64,000 nt of DNA from PGZG01 sp046292765 (GTDB taxonomy: Bacteria; Pseudomonadota; Gammaproteobacteria; Pseudomonadales; Alcanivoracaceae), in contig JBKBQA010000001.1 of NCBI GenBank assembly GCA_046292765.1, forward strand, positions 496,001 through 560,000, written 5' to 3'. Shown here piece after piece: positions 34,890-43,860 of the stretch. Made by a program: the position numbers and the translations under genes. How positions within the stretch are numbered: position 1 is the stretch's first letter; every line of letters starts with the position of its first letter. The notes beneath the pieces were generated by a model that ran no database searches, was not told the origin of the DNA, and saw nothing but the letters and a program-made list of their open reading frames with translations.

Positions 34890-35879
34890 TCAGTGTTCCG
34901 GAGTGAGGTTGCCGGCCGCCACACGGGCCGCCAGACGGGTGGCGGCGATCAGGCTGCCAGGCTCGGCACGGCCGCTGCCGGCGAGATCGAAAGCGGTGCC
35001 GTGATCCACCGAGGTGCGGATATAGGGCAGTCCCAGTGTCATATTGACCGCTTCGCCGAAGCCGGCGTACTTGAGTACCGGCAACCCTTGATCGTGGTAC
35101 ATCGCCAGTACTGCATCATGGCCCTGCAGGTGCCGTGGGGTAAAGGCGGTGTCGGCCGGGAGTGGACCGGTCAGGGTCAGCCCTCGCTGCCGCAGTCGCT
35201 CCAGCGTTGGCGTAATGATGCGTTGCTCTTCATCGCCAAGATGACCGTTTTCGCCGGCATGGGGGTTTAATCCCAGCACCAGAATACGGGGCGCCAGCAG
35301 GCCAAAATGCTGGCGCAGGTCGTGATCGAGAATGGTCAGCACCTGTTCCAGCAGCGTGGCGTCGATCGCATCGGCCACCTCACGCAGCGGCAGATGGGTG
35401 GTGGCCAGTGCCACGCGCAGATCCCCTGCCACCAGCATCATCACCACCCGCTCTATGCCGGCGCGCTGGCACAGGTATTCGGTGTGGCCGGTAAAGTGGG
35501 GGTCGGCGCCGTCGCGGATCACATGTTTGGCCAGCGGTGCTGTCACCATGGCAGAAAAGAGGCCAGCCATGCAGCCGTCGGCGGCGCGATCCAGCAGTTC
35601 AAGGACGCTGCGCGCGCTGGCCGGCTGCGGTTGACCCGCGCAGATGGCGATGCCGCTGTCCAGATGCCAGACCGGCAGACCCTGATCCGGCAGTGGCTGG
35701 CCGGGCTGCCAGGGTGACAAGGCAACCTGCAGATCAAGTTGCCGCGCCCGCGCCGCCAGCACCTCGATGTCGCCCAGAATCACCAGTGGTATATCAGTAA
35801 CATGCTGTCGCAGTTGCAGTGCCAGATCCGGTCCGATGCCGGCGGGGTCGCCACAGGTGACAGCGATGGGGGCGATCAT
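34890..35879 (-). CDS. pdxA: 4-hydroxythreonine-4-phosphate dehydrogenase
   Basis: NAD-dependent enzyme of the DXP-dependent pyridoxal phosphate pathway. 329 residues, opening IAVTCGDPAGIGPD, with metal-binding His in FTGHTEYL and in AMYHDQGLPV. Its start shares one base with the surA stop. Confidence 0.97.
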   Translation of the reverse strand: MIAPIAVTCGDPAGIGPDLALQLRQHVTDIPLVILGDIEVLAARARQLDLQVALSPWQPGQPLPDQGLPVWHLDSGIAICAGQPQPASARSVLELLDRAADGCMAGLFSAMVTAPLAKHVIRDGADPHFTGHTEYLCQRAGIERVVMMLVAGDLRVALATTHLPLREVADAIDATLLEQVLTILDHDLRQHFGLLAPRILVLGLNPHAGENGHLGDEEQRIITPTLERLRQRGLTLTGPLPADTAFTPRHLQGHDAVLAMYHDQGLPVLKYAGFGEAVNMTLGLPYIRTSVDHGTAFDLAGSGRAEPGSLIAATRLAARVAAGNLTPEH

Positions 35880-37150
35880 CAGAGGCGGAGATCCACGTAG
35901 GCATCCTGACGTAATTCGGTTAGCCAGCTTTCCAGCTCTTCAGTGAAGCGTCGCTGGTGAAGTGCCTGACGGGCGCGCAAACGACGAAATTCGTCGCTCA
36001 TGTCTGCGGTGCGGATGGCATCGACGCGGAGAATATGCCAGCCGTATTCTGTGCGGAACGGCTCACTGACCTGCCCCACCGGGCTGGACTGCATCAGGCG
36101 ATCAAACTCGCCTACCATTTCTCCTGGCGTTACCCACTCCAGACTGCCACCGCTGCGGGCGCTGCCAGGATCATCGGAAAACTCCCTCGCCAGTCGCGCC
36201 ATGTCTTCGCCCTGGGCGATGCGGTTGCTCAGCTCGCCGATCAGGCGTCGGGCCTCTTCATCGCTACGCAGTGTGGTGGGGCGGATCAGGATATGACGAA
36301 CATGGAACTGGTCGACCAGCGTCTGGCTATCGCCTCGACGGTCGATCATTTTCAGGATGTGGTAGCCGTTGGCGGCCCGCAAAGGCCCGACAAGCTCGCC
36401 GGCGCGCAGACTGATCACCGCATCGGTAAACAGCGACGGCCATTGGGCTGCCGGGCGCCAGCCAAGGTCGCCGCCTTCCAGTGCAGACTGGCTGTCAGAA
36501 TGCTCGCTGGCGATGTCGGCAAAATCCTCGCCGGTGCGCAGCCGGCGGACCAGATCGTCTGCCTTGCTTTCGGCGAGCGCCAGTTGATCCATCGACCCAC
36601 CGTCTGGGATGGCCACCAGAATATGACCAAGCCGGAATTCCGCTTCGAACAGTTGCCGCGCCATTTCCGAATTCATGAAGCGGTCAAGCTCGCCTTCGGT
36701 GATGCGAATGCGCTGACTGACACGCCGCTGGCGCAGCTGGTTGATCATCATGTCGTGACGGACCTGCTCGCGGAACTGGGCCCAGTCATATCCTTCTTCC
36801 CGTAGATGTCCGGCGAACTCGTCCAGATTGAAGCCGCTTTGGCGGGCAATCCCGGACAGGGCGTCGTTCAGGCTGGTGTCATCCACCTTGATGCCGAGCC
36901 GCTTTGCCTGATCAAGCTGGATGCGTTCCACCACCATTCGCTCCAGTACCTGACTGCGAAGAATCGGCTCAGGTGGCTGGGCGCGTCCTTCTGCACGCAG
37001 GTTGCGGCGGATATCATTGATGCGCTCATCAAGCTCGCTGGCCATGATCACGCTGTCATCGACGACGGCGACGATGCGATCAAGTGGCACCAGAGAGTCT
37101 CCCAGTGCCAGGGTCGGCAATAGCAGGGCCAGCCAGAGGGTTCGGATCAT
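35879..37150 (-). CDS. surA: Periplasmic chaperone/peptidyl-prolyl isomerase SurA
   Basis: Escorts outer-membrane proteins, LptD among them, to the BAM complex. 423 residues: signal peptide (about 1-18), SurA N-terminal chaperone domain (IVAVVDDSVIMASELDERI), two parvulin domains (about residues 165-265 and 275-375) and a C-terminal helix. Its start overlaps the lptD stop by 4 nt. Confidence 0.97.
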   Translation of the reverse strand: MIRTLWLALLLPTLALGDSLVPLDRIVAVVDDSVIMASELDERINDIRRNLRAEGRAQPPEPILRSQVLERMVVERIQLDQAKRLGIKVDDTSLNDALSGIARQSGFNLDEFAGHLREEGYDWAQFREQVRHDMMINQLRQRRVSQRIRITEGELDRFMNSEMARQLFEAEFRLGHILVAIPDGGSMDQLALAESKADDLVRRLRTGEDFADIASEHSDSQSALEGGDLGWRPAAQWPSLFTDAVISLRAGELVGPLRAANGYHILKMIDRRGDSQTLVDQFHVRHILIRPTTLRSDEEARRLIGELSNRIAQGEDMARLAREFSDDPGSARSGGSLEWVTPGEMVGEFDRLMQSSPVGQVSEPFRTEYGWHILRVDAIRTADMSDEFRRLRARQALHQRRFTEELESWLTELRQDAYVDLRL

Positions 37151-39420
37151 TGATTTCTCCTGTAACCGGGGATGCCGCGCTCAAGCAGCGTATCGACGGT
37201 GCCGCCGAAGCCGCCCAGACCGACCATTTGAATTTGCAGTAACGTGGTGCGTTCGCTATCCAGCAGGGTATTGCCGTCCCGGTCACTCAGCTCACGCAGG
37301 TTGAGCAGCCGGATACGCCAGCAACAATCACGGTATTCGACACCCGAGACCGTCTCAAGTGACCGCCGGTCTTCGAGGTCGTAGAGCCAGCGACCGATCA
37401 GACTCCAGTGGTTGTGGACAGGCACGATGGCAGCCAGTTCCGTCTGTCGGATCTGGTCCGCCGGCCGGTACTGGTAGCCGGCATGAGCATGCACGCGGCT
37501 GCGGTCGGTATAGCCGATACGCAAACTATTCTGTTCACGCTGGTTGGACTCGCTGTTCCATTGTGTTTCCGCATACAGGGACCATCTCCGGTCGAGCTGC
37601 AAGGTGGCATCTGCAACCACCGGTGACTGGCGCCGGGTATTGGCCGCCAGCGGCGTATTGCCGGAGAACACGATGCGGTCCTGGCGATGGAATTTTTGCG
37701 CGGCGCGCAGAATCAGCAGATCGTCGCCGACGGATGGATCTCGAAAGCGGGAAGTAACGCCGATAGTGGCACTCTGCTCGTCGCCAATACGGTCGTAGCC
37801 GGTAAAGCGGTTTTCCCGGAACAGGGTGTCCCAGGAAGAGGTCAGGCGGCCACTGTCGAAATCGGGCAGATCAAACTGATCCTTCTGCTCGACATAGTTT
37901 ATGAACAATCGTGGTTCCAGCGTTTGCAGTAGTGGCCGATTGCGGTAGCTGAAGGGGCGCTCCAGAAACAGGCCGCCGTCGATGTTGCCGCCGAGCAGGG
38001 AGCGGGTCGGTGAATCAGAAGGCAGTGTATCGACGTCATTGAGCAGATACACCGTCTGGTAAGCGCGCACGGTCGGCTGCAGGTATCCCCAGGGACGCTG
38101 GATCGGCACGGTCAGGGCAGGCTGGGCATGCAGTCGCTGGCCGCTGATATTGTCGAGTAACAGATCTGTCGAGCGGTCGAACACCGTGATATCGCTCAGC
38201 CAGTCGAGTGTCACCGGCCCGGTCAGAGGTTGCAGGCCGGTCAGCTGGAGCTGGGGCAGGCGGCGGTAGGGCAGATCCTCGTCGTCCAGGGTCGGGTCGA
38301 TGGTTTGCCAGGCCTGAAGACGGGCGAGAAATCGCCAGCGTTTGCCAAAATATTCTGCCTGTCCTTCGCGAGGCAGGTGGGTCAGCGCGGCCACTTCCAA
38401 ACCGGTATCCAGATCCTTGAAGTAAAAATCGTCTGAGACATAGTTTACATCGGTGCTGAACAGCCAGCGGCCGACATCACCCTCGTGATGCCAGCTGGCC
38501 AGCTCGCGATCGTGATCGTTGAACAGTGTGTCATCTGCCAGCCAGCGATAGGTAAGTACGCCTTCTCCCAGACCGACGAGGTAACGGAACTCGTTATCGA
38601 TACCTTTGCCACGGCCATCAATATAGCGCGGAGCGAGTGTGGCGTCGGCCTGTGGGTGCAGGTTGAGATAGAGCGGTTGGCTGATATCAAAACCGCCGCT
38701 GTCAGAGGTGCCAAAGCTGGGGAACAGCAGCCCTGTTTTGCGACGGTCGTCGATGGGGAAGGTGATCCACGGCATGTAGATCACCGGAATATTTTCCACT
38801 CGCAGCACGACATGGCGGGCTTCGCCCCAGCCCTTCTCGCGATCCAGATCAATCTTGCGCGCGCCCAGCACCCAGCCATTCGAGTTGGGAGCGCAGGTGG
38901 TGTAGCTGCCGCGATGAATGGTGATCAGGTCGCCGCTTTGCTCGACCTGTCTGGCGTGGCCGCGGGCGTGCTGCTCGAACAGCGCATAGCGGGCGCCCAG
39001 CAGGGTTGCTTCGCGATGGTTCAGATTGCCGCTCAGGGATTCGGCTTGAAAACTCAGCGCCGAGGTGTCGACGCGGATATCGCCCTTTAACTCAAACTCG
39101 CCGGTGGCCTGATCATAGCGAGCACTGTCAGCGCTCAGCTTCCGCCCGGGCTGCTCTATGATCACTCCTCCCTCCAGCGAAGCCTCGCCCTGCAACTGGA
39201 AGGTCGAGCTCCCGGCACTGATATGGGTATCGCGAGACGCCGGGGGAACGGCAAAGGCCGGGTTGTAGTAGACCCCTCCGCACCAGGCCGGGATCGGCCG
39301 GCGCAGCTCCTCCGGCAGGGACTGCATGTCCTCTTGGCGGAGCCAGTTCAGATCCTCGGCCAGCGCCTGCCCTGCCAGCAGTGCGGACATCAGCAGGAGT
39401 CGGGTGAGGCGCAGTGGCAT
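37147..39420 (-). CDS. lptD: LPS-assembly protein LptD
   Basis: Outer-membrane translocon inserting lipopolysaccharide into the outer leaflet with LptE. 757 residues: signal peptide to about residue 21 (GQALA), periplasmic LptA-like jellyroll (about 70-200), and a large beta-barrel. The disulfide cysteines are visible: Cys47 (PAWCGG), one in TTCAPN, and a CC pair (RDCCWR), as in E. coli LptD. First gene of the seven-gene operon ending with SemiSWEET. Confidence 0.97.
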   Translation of the reverse strand: MPLRLTRLLLMSALLAGQALAEDLNWLRQEDMQSLPEELRRPIPAWCGGVYYNPAFAVPPASRDTHISAGSSTFQLQGEASLEGGVIIEQPGRKLSADSARYDQATGEFELKGDIRVDTSALSFQAESLSGNLNHREATLLGARYALFEQHARGHARQVEQSGDLITIHRGSYTTCAPNSNGWVLGARKIDLDREKGWGEARHVVLRVENIPVIYMPWITFPIDDRRKTGLLFPSFGTSDSGGFDISQPLYLNLHPQADATLAPRYIDGRGKGIDNEFRYLVGLGEGVLTYRWLADDTLFNDHDRELASWHHEGDVGRWLFSTDVNYVSDDFYFKDLDTGLEVAALTHLPREGQAEYFGKRWRFLARLQAWQTIDPTLDDEDLPYRRLPQLQLTGLQPLTGPVTLDWLSDITVFDRSTDLLLDNISGQRLHAQPALTVPIQRPWGYLQPTVRAYQTVYLLNDVDTLPSDSPTRSLLGGNIDGGLFLERPFSYRNRPLLQTLEPRLFINYVEQKDQFDLPDFDSGRLTSSWDTLFRENRFTGYDRIGDEQSATIGVTSRFRDPSVGDDLLILRAAQKFHRQDRIVFSGNTPLAANTRRQSPVVADATLQLDRRWSLYAETQWNSESNQREQNSLRIGYTDRSRVHAHAGYQYRPADQIRQTELAAIVPVHNHWSLIGRWLYDLEDRRSLETVSGVEYRDCCWRIRLLNLRELSDRDGNTLLDSERTTLLQIQMVGLGGFGGTVDTLLERGIPGYRRNQ

Positions 39421-39476
39421 TCGTTATCCGGAACAGGTAAAAAGCCGGACAGCAGTTTACTGGATAGAGGGTAGCA

Positions 39477-40499
39477 ATGCAGCCGCAGACGGAAGCAGGG
39501 CGGATCGGCGCAGATCCCGGTCAGGATGAGCGCAAATCGGCACTGGATGAGTGGGTTTCCCGGCAAATCAGCCAGTCGCTGGTGGGCCAGAGTGCCTCTG
39601 CCGACGCATCGTTCAGGCGCTATTTTCGTTACAAATTCCCGGATTGCGATGGTGAGCACAGCCTGATTGCCATGGATGCGCCGCCACCGCAGGAGGATTG
39701 CCGTCCGTTTGTGCGTATTGCCGGCCTGTTTGCCGATGCCGGGGTGCACGTCCCCCATATCATTGCCCAGGATCTGGCGCGCGGTTTCCTGCTGCTGCCG
39801 GATATGGGCACTCGGACCTGGCTCGAGGTGCTCAACGAGGGCAACGCCGATGCCCGCTTTGAGCGGGCGATTGATGCCCTGATCCGTATCCAGCGTATCA
39901 GTCAGGCCAATGTGCTGCCGGTGTATGACGAAGCCCTGCTGCGTCGGGAGCTTGAGCTGTTCCCGCAGTGGTTTCTGGAGCGGCATCTGGGCCTGACGGT
40001 GGATCAGGCGCTGCGCCGGGAACTGGACGGTATTTTCGACCTGCTGGTGGCGCGGGCGTTGCGGCAAGGGCAGGTGTATGTGCACCGCGACTACATGCCC
40101 CGCAACCTGATGGACAGCGACCCGGACCCGGGCATTATCGATTTTCAGGATGCGGTCTACGGCCCGGTGAGCTACGACGTTACCTCGCTGTTCAAGGATG
40201 CCTTTATCAGCTGGCCCGAGGAGCGGGTGCTTGGCTGGCTGGAACAGTACTGGCGGCGGGCTCGGGCGGCGGCACTGCCAGTGCCCGAAGTGTTCGACGC
40301 GTTTTTGCATGATTGCGACCTGATGGGCGCCCAGCGACATCTGAAGGTGATTGGCATCTTCGCCCGCATTTGCCACCGCGATGGCAAGCCAAAATACCTT
40401 GAGGATGTGCCGCGCTTTGTGGCCTATCTGCGCACCGTGATTGCCCGTCGTGACGAGCTGGCTCCGCTGGGTGCGGTGCTGGATCGTCTGGGGCTGTGA
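39477..40499 (+). CDS. amgK: N-acetylmuramate/N-acetylglucosamine kinase AmgK
   Basis: Anomeric kinase of the Pseudomonas-type cell-wall recycling route, making MurNAc 1-phosphate. 340 residues, aminoglycoside-phosphotransferase fold, catalytic loop HRDYMPRNLM and metal Asp in IIDFQDAVYG. The function is called from the fold plus the adjacent murU, 1 nt downstream. Divergent from lptD with only 56 nt between starts. Confidence 0.92.
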   Translation: MQPQTEAGRIGADPGQDERKSALDEWVSRQISQSLVGQSASADASFRRYFRYKFPDCDGEHSLIAMDAPPPQEDCRPFVRIAGLFADAGVHVPHIIAQDLARGFLLLPDMGTRTWLEVLNEGNADARFERAIDALIRIQRISQANVLPVYDEALLRRELELFPQWFLERHLGLTVDQALRRELDGIFDLLVARALRQGQVYVHRDYMPRNLMDSDPDPGIIDFQDAVYGPVSYDVTSLFKDAFISWPEERVLGWLEQYWRRARAAALPVPEVFDAFLHDCDLMGAQRHLKVIGIFARICHRDGKPKYLEDVPRFVAYLRTVIARRDELAPLGAVLDRLGL

Positions 40500-40500
40500 T

Positions 40501-41172
40501 GTGAAGGCGATGATTCTGGCCGCAGGCCTCGGCACTCGAATGCGGCCGCTGACCGATCACACCCCTAAACCATTGCTGAAGGCGGCGGGTAAAAGCCTGA
40601 TTGAGTGGCATATTGATCGACTCAAAGCCGCCGGTTTCATCGAGCTGGTTATCAACACCGCCTGGCTTGGTGAGCAGATGGAGGCGGCGCTGGGCGATGG
40701 TAGTCGCTATGGTGTCTCCATCGTCTGGTCTCGGGAGGGCACGCCGCTGGAAACGGCAGGTGGCATTCGGCGCGCCCTGCCGTTGCTCGGCGACGCCCCG
40801 TTTGCGGTGATCAACGGCGATATCTGGACGGACTATGACTTTTGCCGTCTGCCCGAGCCGGCCGGACTGGCCCATCTGGTGCTGGTGGATAACCCGGAAC
40901 ATCACCCGAAGGGTGATTTTGGTTTGGATTCTGCCGGGCGGGTTCGGGACAATGGCGCCCCGACCCTGACTTTCTCCGGCATCGGTGTTTACCGGCCGGA
41001 GCTGTTTCGAGAATTGCCTGATGGCGAGGCGAAACTGGCGCCGCTGCTGCGCACTGCCATGGCGCAGGATGCGGTGAGCGGGGAGCACTTTACTGGTGAC
41101 TGGTGGGACATCGGCACGCCGCAACGTCTTTCGCAACTGGATGCCTATTTGCGCGACCACCGGTCGCACTGA
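40501..41172 (+). CDS. murU: N-acetylmuramate 1-phosphate uridylyltransferase
   Basis: Nucleotidyltransferase that makes UDP-MurNAc from MurNAc 1-phosphate, bypassing fosfomycin-sensitive MurA. 223 residues, with signature LAAGLGTRMRPLTDHTPKPL. The GTG at 40501 gives the family opening (M/V)KAMILAAG and is preferred over the ATG three codons on. One base after amgK and 7 nt before rpe. Confidence 0.93.
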   Translation: MKAMILAAGLGTRMRPLTDHTPKPLLKAAGKSLIEWHIDRLKAAGFIELVINTAWLGEQMEAALGDGSRYGVSIVWSREGTPLETAGGIRRALPLLGDAPFAVINGDIWTDYDFCRLPEPAGLAHLVLVDNPEHHPKGDFGLDSAGRVRDNGAPTLTFSGIGVYRPELFRELPDGEAKLAPLLRTAMAQDAVSGEHFTGDWWDIGTPQRLSQLDAYLRDHRSH

Positions 41173-41179
41173 GGAGAAT

Positions 41180-41857
41180 ATGGCCAAGCAGGATTACTGG
41201 ATTGCACCGTCGATTCTGAGTGCAGATTTTGCCCGTCTCGGCGCAGAGGTGGATGCGGTGCTGCAGGCCGGCGCCGACGTGGTTCACTTCGACGTGATGG
41301 ACAATCATTATGTGCCTAATCTCACCATTGGTCCGATGGTATGCAAGGCGCTGCGCAATCACGGTGTCACGGCGCCGATTGATGTGCATCTGATGGTCAG
41401 TCCGGTGGACAGTCTTATCACGATGTTTGCCGATGCCGGCGCCAGCATCATCACCTTCCATCCGGAAGCGAGTGATCATGTTGATCGCTCGTTGCAGCTG
41501 ATTCGCTCAAGTGGTTGCAAGGCCGGGTTAGTGTTGAATCCCGCCACTTCGCCAGATTGCCTTGAGTACGTGATGGACCGGCTCGACATGATTTTGCTGA
41601 TGAGCGTCAACCCCGGCTTTGGTGGCCAATCATTTATTCCGGCGACGCTGAAAAAAGTGGAAAGGGTCCGACGCTTGATTGATGACAGCAGTTTGCCTAT
41701 TCGTCTTGAGGTGGATGGCGGCATCAGTGAGAACAATATCGCCGATGTGGCAGCGGCAGGGGCGGATACCTTTGTGGCCGGGTCGGCGATTTATGGTCGG
41801 CCGGATTACCAGGTGGTGATTGATTCGATGCGGGCGGCGCTGGCTTCCGTTCGCTGA
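41180..41857 (+). CDS. rpe: Ribulose-phosphate 3-epimerase
   Basis: Interconverts ribulose 5-phosphate and xylulose 5-phosphate. 225 residues, opening WIAPSILSADFARLG, metal-binding HFDVMDNHYVPN, and LMSVNPGFGGQ. The start at 41180 has GAGGAG just upstream. Last gene of an amgK-murU-rpe run, followed by a terminator. Confidence 0.96.
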   Translation: MAKQDYWIAPSILSADFARLGAEVDAVLQAGADVVHFDVMDNHYVPNLTIGPMVCKALRNHGVTAPIDVHLMVSPVDSLITMFADAGASIITFHPEASDHVDRSLQLIRSSGCKAGLVLNPATSPDCLEYVMDRLDMILLMSVNPGFGGQSFIPATLKKVERVRRLIDDSSLPIRLEVDGGISENNIADVAAAGADTFVAGSAIYGRPDYQVVIDSMRAALASVR

Positions 41858-41862
41858 GCGGC

Positions 41863-41894
41863 AGCTGGCATATTGCCAGCTACTAATATTTTTT
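41863..41894 (+). terminator. Rho-independent terminator after rpe
   Basis: Perfect stem AGCTGGCA / TGCCAGCT with loop TAT (41863-41881), then ACTAATATTTTTT with the T-run ending at 41894. The T-run is close to the ribosome site (CAGGAG) of the next gene. Confidence 0.85.
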
Positions 41895-41906
41895 CAGGAG
41901 TGCTTC

Positions 41907-42467
41907 ATGATTCGTAAAAATCCGAGTGGTGATCTGCCGGTAGTGGCGGAGTCCGCGTTTGTTGATCCCACTGCGATTATCTGCGGCAAGGTTATTGTTG
42001 GTGAGAATGTGTTTATTGGCCCTTATGCAGTGATTCGTGCTGATGAGGTCAACGCCGAAGGCAGCATGGATCCGATCATTATCGGGGATAACTCGAATAT
42101 CCAGGATGGCGTAGTGATTCACTCCAAGTCCGGCGCCAAAGTGGAAATCGGCGAAAACACCTCCATTGCCCATCGATCAATTGTTCATGGCCCCTGCAAG
42201 GTCGGCAGCAGTGTGTTTATCGGTTTCAACTCGGTATTGTTTAACTGTGAAGTGGGTGCTGGATCGGTGGTGCGGCATAACTCGGTGGTGGAAGGCGTAA
42301 TTGTGCCGGAGAATTTCCATATCCCCTCCACCAGCAATATCCGCAAGGAATCTGACCTCGCCAGTATCAAGCCGGTGCGCGCCGATGCTTCGTCGTTCTC
42401 GGAAGACGTGGCGCAAACCAATGTCCGATTGGTGCAGGGCTACAAGAAGATTCAGAACGAGCTGTGA
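41907..42467 (+). CDS. Gamma-carbonic-anhydrase-like hexapeptide-repeat protein
   Basis: 186-residue left-handed beta-helix protein. Three candidate zinc ligands are in place: His in VVIHSKSG, in SIAHRS and in IVHGPC, the gamma-class spacing. It resembles the CcmM N-terminal domain and Cam-like proteins more than YrdA. It may hydrate CO2, but many relatives are inactive, and proton-shuttle residues cannot be judged by eye. Stands alone after the rpe terminator with CAGGAG upstream. Confidence 0.82.
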   Translation: MIRKNPSGDLPVVAESAFVDPTAIICGKVIVGENVFIGPYAVIRADEVNAEGSMDPIIIGDNSNIQDGVVIHSKSGAKVEIGENTSIAHRSIVHGPCKVGSSVFIGFNSVLFNCEVGAGSVVRHNSVVEGVIVPENFHIPSTSNIRKESDLASIKPVRADASSFSEDVAQTNVRLVQGYKKIQNEL

Positions 42468-42590
42468 ACCCACGCCAGCCTTGACGGCAAGCGTTTGGTG
42501 ATATCGGTGCTTTCATGACGTTTATTTCACTGACCCGGATTTCACCGGGAGACCGGCAAGCTGCGCCCTCGACTGTCTGGAGGGTGTTGT

Positions 42591-43316
42591 ATGGTTACCA
42601 TATCGGTATTGCACGAAAGCATTGCCGCCTACGTGAAGGATGAGAAAAAGCACTTCGAGTTGTTGGTGGGAACCACAGAGCTGGCGCGGTTTGAGAAAAG
42701 CATTGAGATGGATAGCCCCCAGGTGCTGTTGCTTGATGTGGGTTTGCTCGGCACCGATCCGGTTGCCAAGGTGCGTGAACTGGAACGCAAGGCGATGCCG
42801 GAAACCACCATATTGATCTACAGCTTTGCCAAGCGCGACGTGATCAATGAGTTGCGTGGCGAGAAGCGCCAGGTGATGCGCGGTCCTCTTAAGATGCAGG
42901 ATCTGCGCACTGCGCTGATCAATCTTATCGTTCGCGATATGACCTCAAAACCGCTGCCTGCAAAGCATGCGGTGGTGCCGGAAACCCCGCCGCCGCCGGT
43001 GTTTTTTACTGCGGAACAGTTGACCCGGCTTCAGGAAATCAAGAGCGTGGTGGATTGTGAGTGCCCCAACCACGTCTCCGACATCATCATTTCGCTGAAG
43101 GCGTTTGAGGATTACTCCAAGCAGTGCGAGAGCAAGAACGACGCTGATGTGAAAATGCACGAGTTCCTGTGGCGGGCCTCAGGGCACTCGCGGGCGCTGA
43201 TGGAGCATGCCCTGAAAGAGCTGTGTCGCTTTGAAGGTATTGATCTGAATGACCCGAATCCGGTGGCGCCGTCGGTGCGCAGTGGTCTGGCGGTACCACC
43301 GCCTACGCCGGGGTGA
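42591..43316 (+). CDS. Receiver-like protein with C-terminal CECP domain, unknown function
   Basis: 241 residues. The first about 120 look like a response-regulator receiver fold (VLLLDVGLL carries the Asp position; ILIYSF the next strand), but conserved acidic pocket and Lys residues are not obvious. A proline-rich linker (PETPPPPVFF) leads to a helical C-terminal domain containing CECPNHVSDIIISLKAFEDY. I recall similar segments at the ends of some MerR-type, B12-binding regulators; this is unverified. No DNA-binding domain is visible. Its 3' end overlaps the convergent HxlR gene by 14 nt. Confidence 0.6.
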   Translation: MVTISVLHESIAAYVKDEKKHFELLVGTTELARFEKSIEMDSPQVLLLDVGLLGTDPVAKVRELERKAMPETTILIYSFAKRDVINELRGEKRQVMRGPLKMQDLRTALINLIVRDMTSKPLPAKHAVVPETPPPPVFFTAEQLTRLQEIKSVVDCECPNHVSDIIISLKAFEDYSKQCESKNDADVKMHEFLWRASGHSRALMEHALKELCRFEGIDLNDPNPVAPSVRSGLAVPPPTPG

Positions 43317-43755
43317 CTGGAGTCTCGGCGATGGCAACCTGATGCAGCTTCAGCGGGTTGCCATCGCTGTCCAGCACTTGCACACGTTGCACCGGCTGAC
43401 GGCTTTCCCGGTCAATCAGGTGTAACGGCGGTTCATTCTCGAACACCCACTTGTCGGCCCATTGCCGCAGGGCAGTGAGCACCACGAACAGATCCCGCCC
43501 CTTGTCGGTCAGACGGTACTCGAAACGGGTGCCGTGTTCGCCGGCGTCCACCTTGCGCAGAATGTCCCGTTCCACCAGCTTGTTGAGACGGTCGGTGAGG
43601 ATGTTACGGGCGATGCCCAGATTCTGCTGGAAATCGGAGAATCGCCGGGTGCCGTACATGGCCTCGCGGATGATCATCAGCGACCACCAGTCACCGACCT
43701 CGGCGAGGCCGCGGGCAAGGGAGCAGGGATCGTTGGCGGGATCAGGTCGGTTCAT
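43303..43755 (-). CDS. HxlR-family transcriptional regulator
   Basis: 150-residue winged-helix regulator, with the typical LAEVGDWWSLMIIREAMYG and RNILTDRLNKLVERDIL. Family members usually sense electrophiles or redox state and repress adjacent oxidoreductases. It is divergent from an old-yellow-enzyme gene, with two matching repeats in the 105-bp gap between them. The start at 43755 is chosen for fit to the family; an ATG at 43791 lies inside the repeat. Confidence 0.9.
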   Translation of the reverse strand: MNRPDPANDPCSLARGLAEVGDWWSLMIIREAMYGTRRFSDFQQNLGIARNILTDRLNKLVERDILRKVDAGEHGTRFEYRLTDKGRDLFVVLTALRQWADKWVFENEPPLHLIDRESRQPVQRVQVLDSDGNPLKLHQVAIAETPVTPA

Positions 43756-43771
43756 GGAGGCCAGTCTCGGT

Positions 43772-43821
43772 AATATGGTTGCAAAAAGCAACTCAAATCA
43801 ATATGGTTGCAAATCACAACT
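43772..43821. promoter_or_regulatory. Putative HxlR operator: two direct repeats
   Basis: AATATGGTTGCAAA occurs at 43772-43785 and again at 43800-43813, 28 bp apart. The first copy contains a perfect dyad GTTGC-AAAAA-GCAAC (43778-43792); the second an imperfect one GTTG-N7-CAAC (43806-43820). Centred between the divergent HxlR and oxidoreductase genes. Confidence 0.7.
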
Positions 43822-43860
43822 TAATGCCGGGCGAATGTCGCCCCTGATGCCGAGGTTTCT

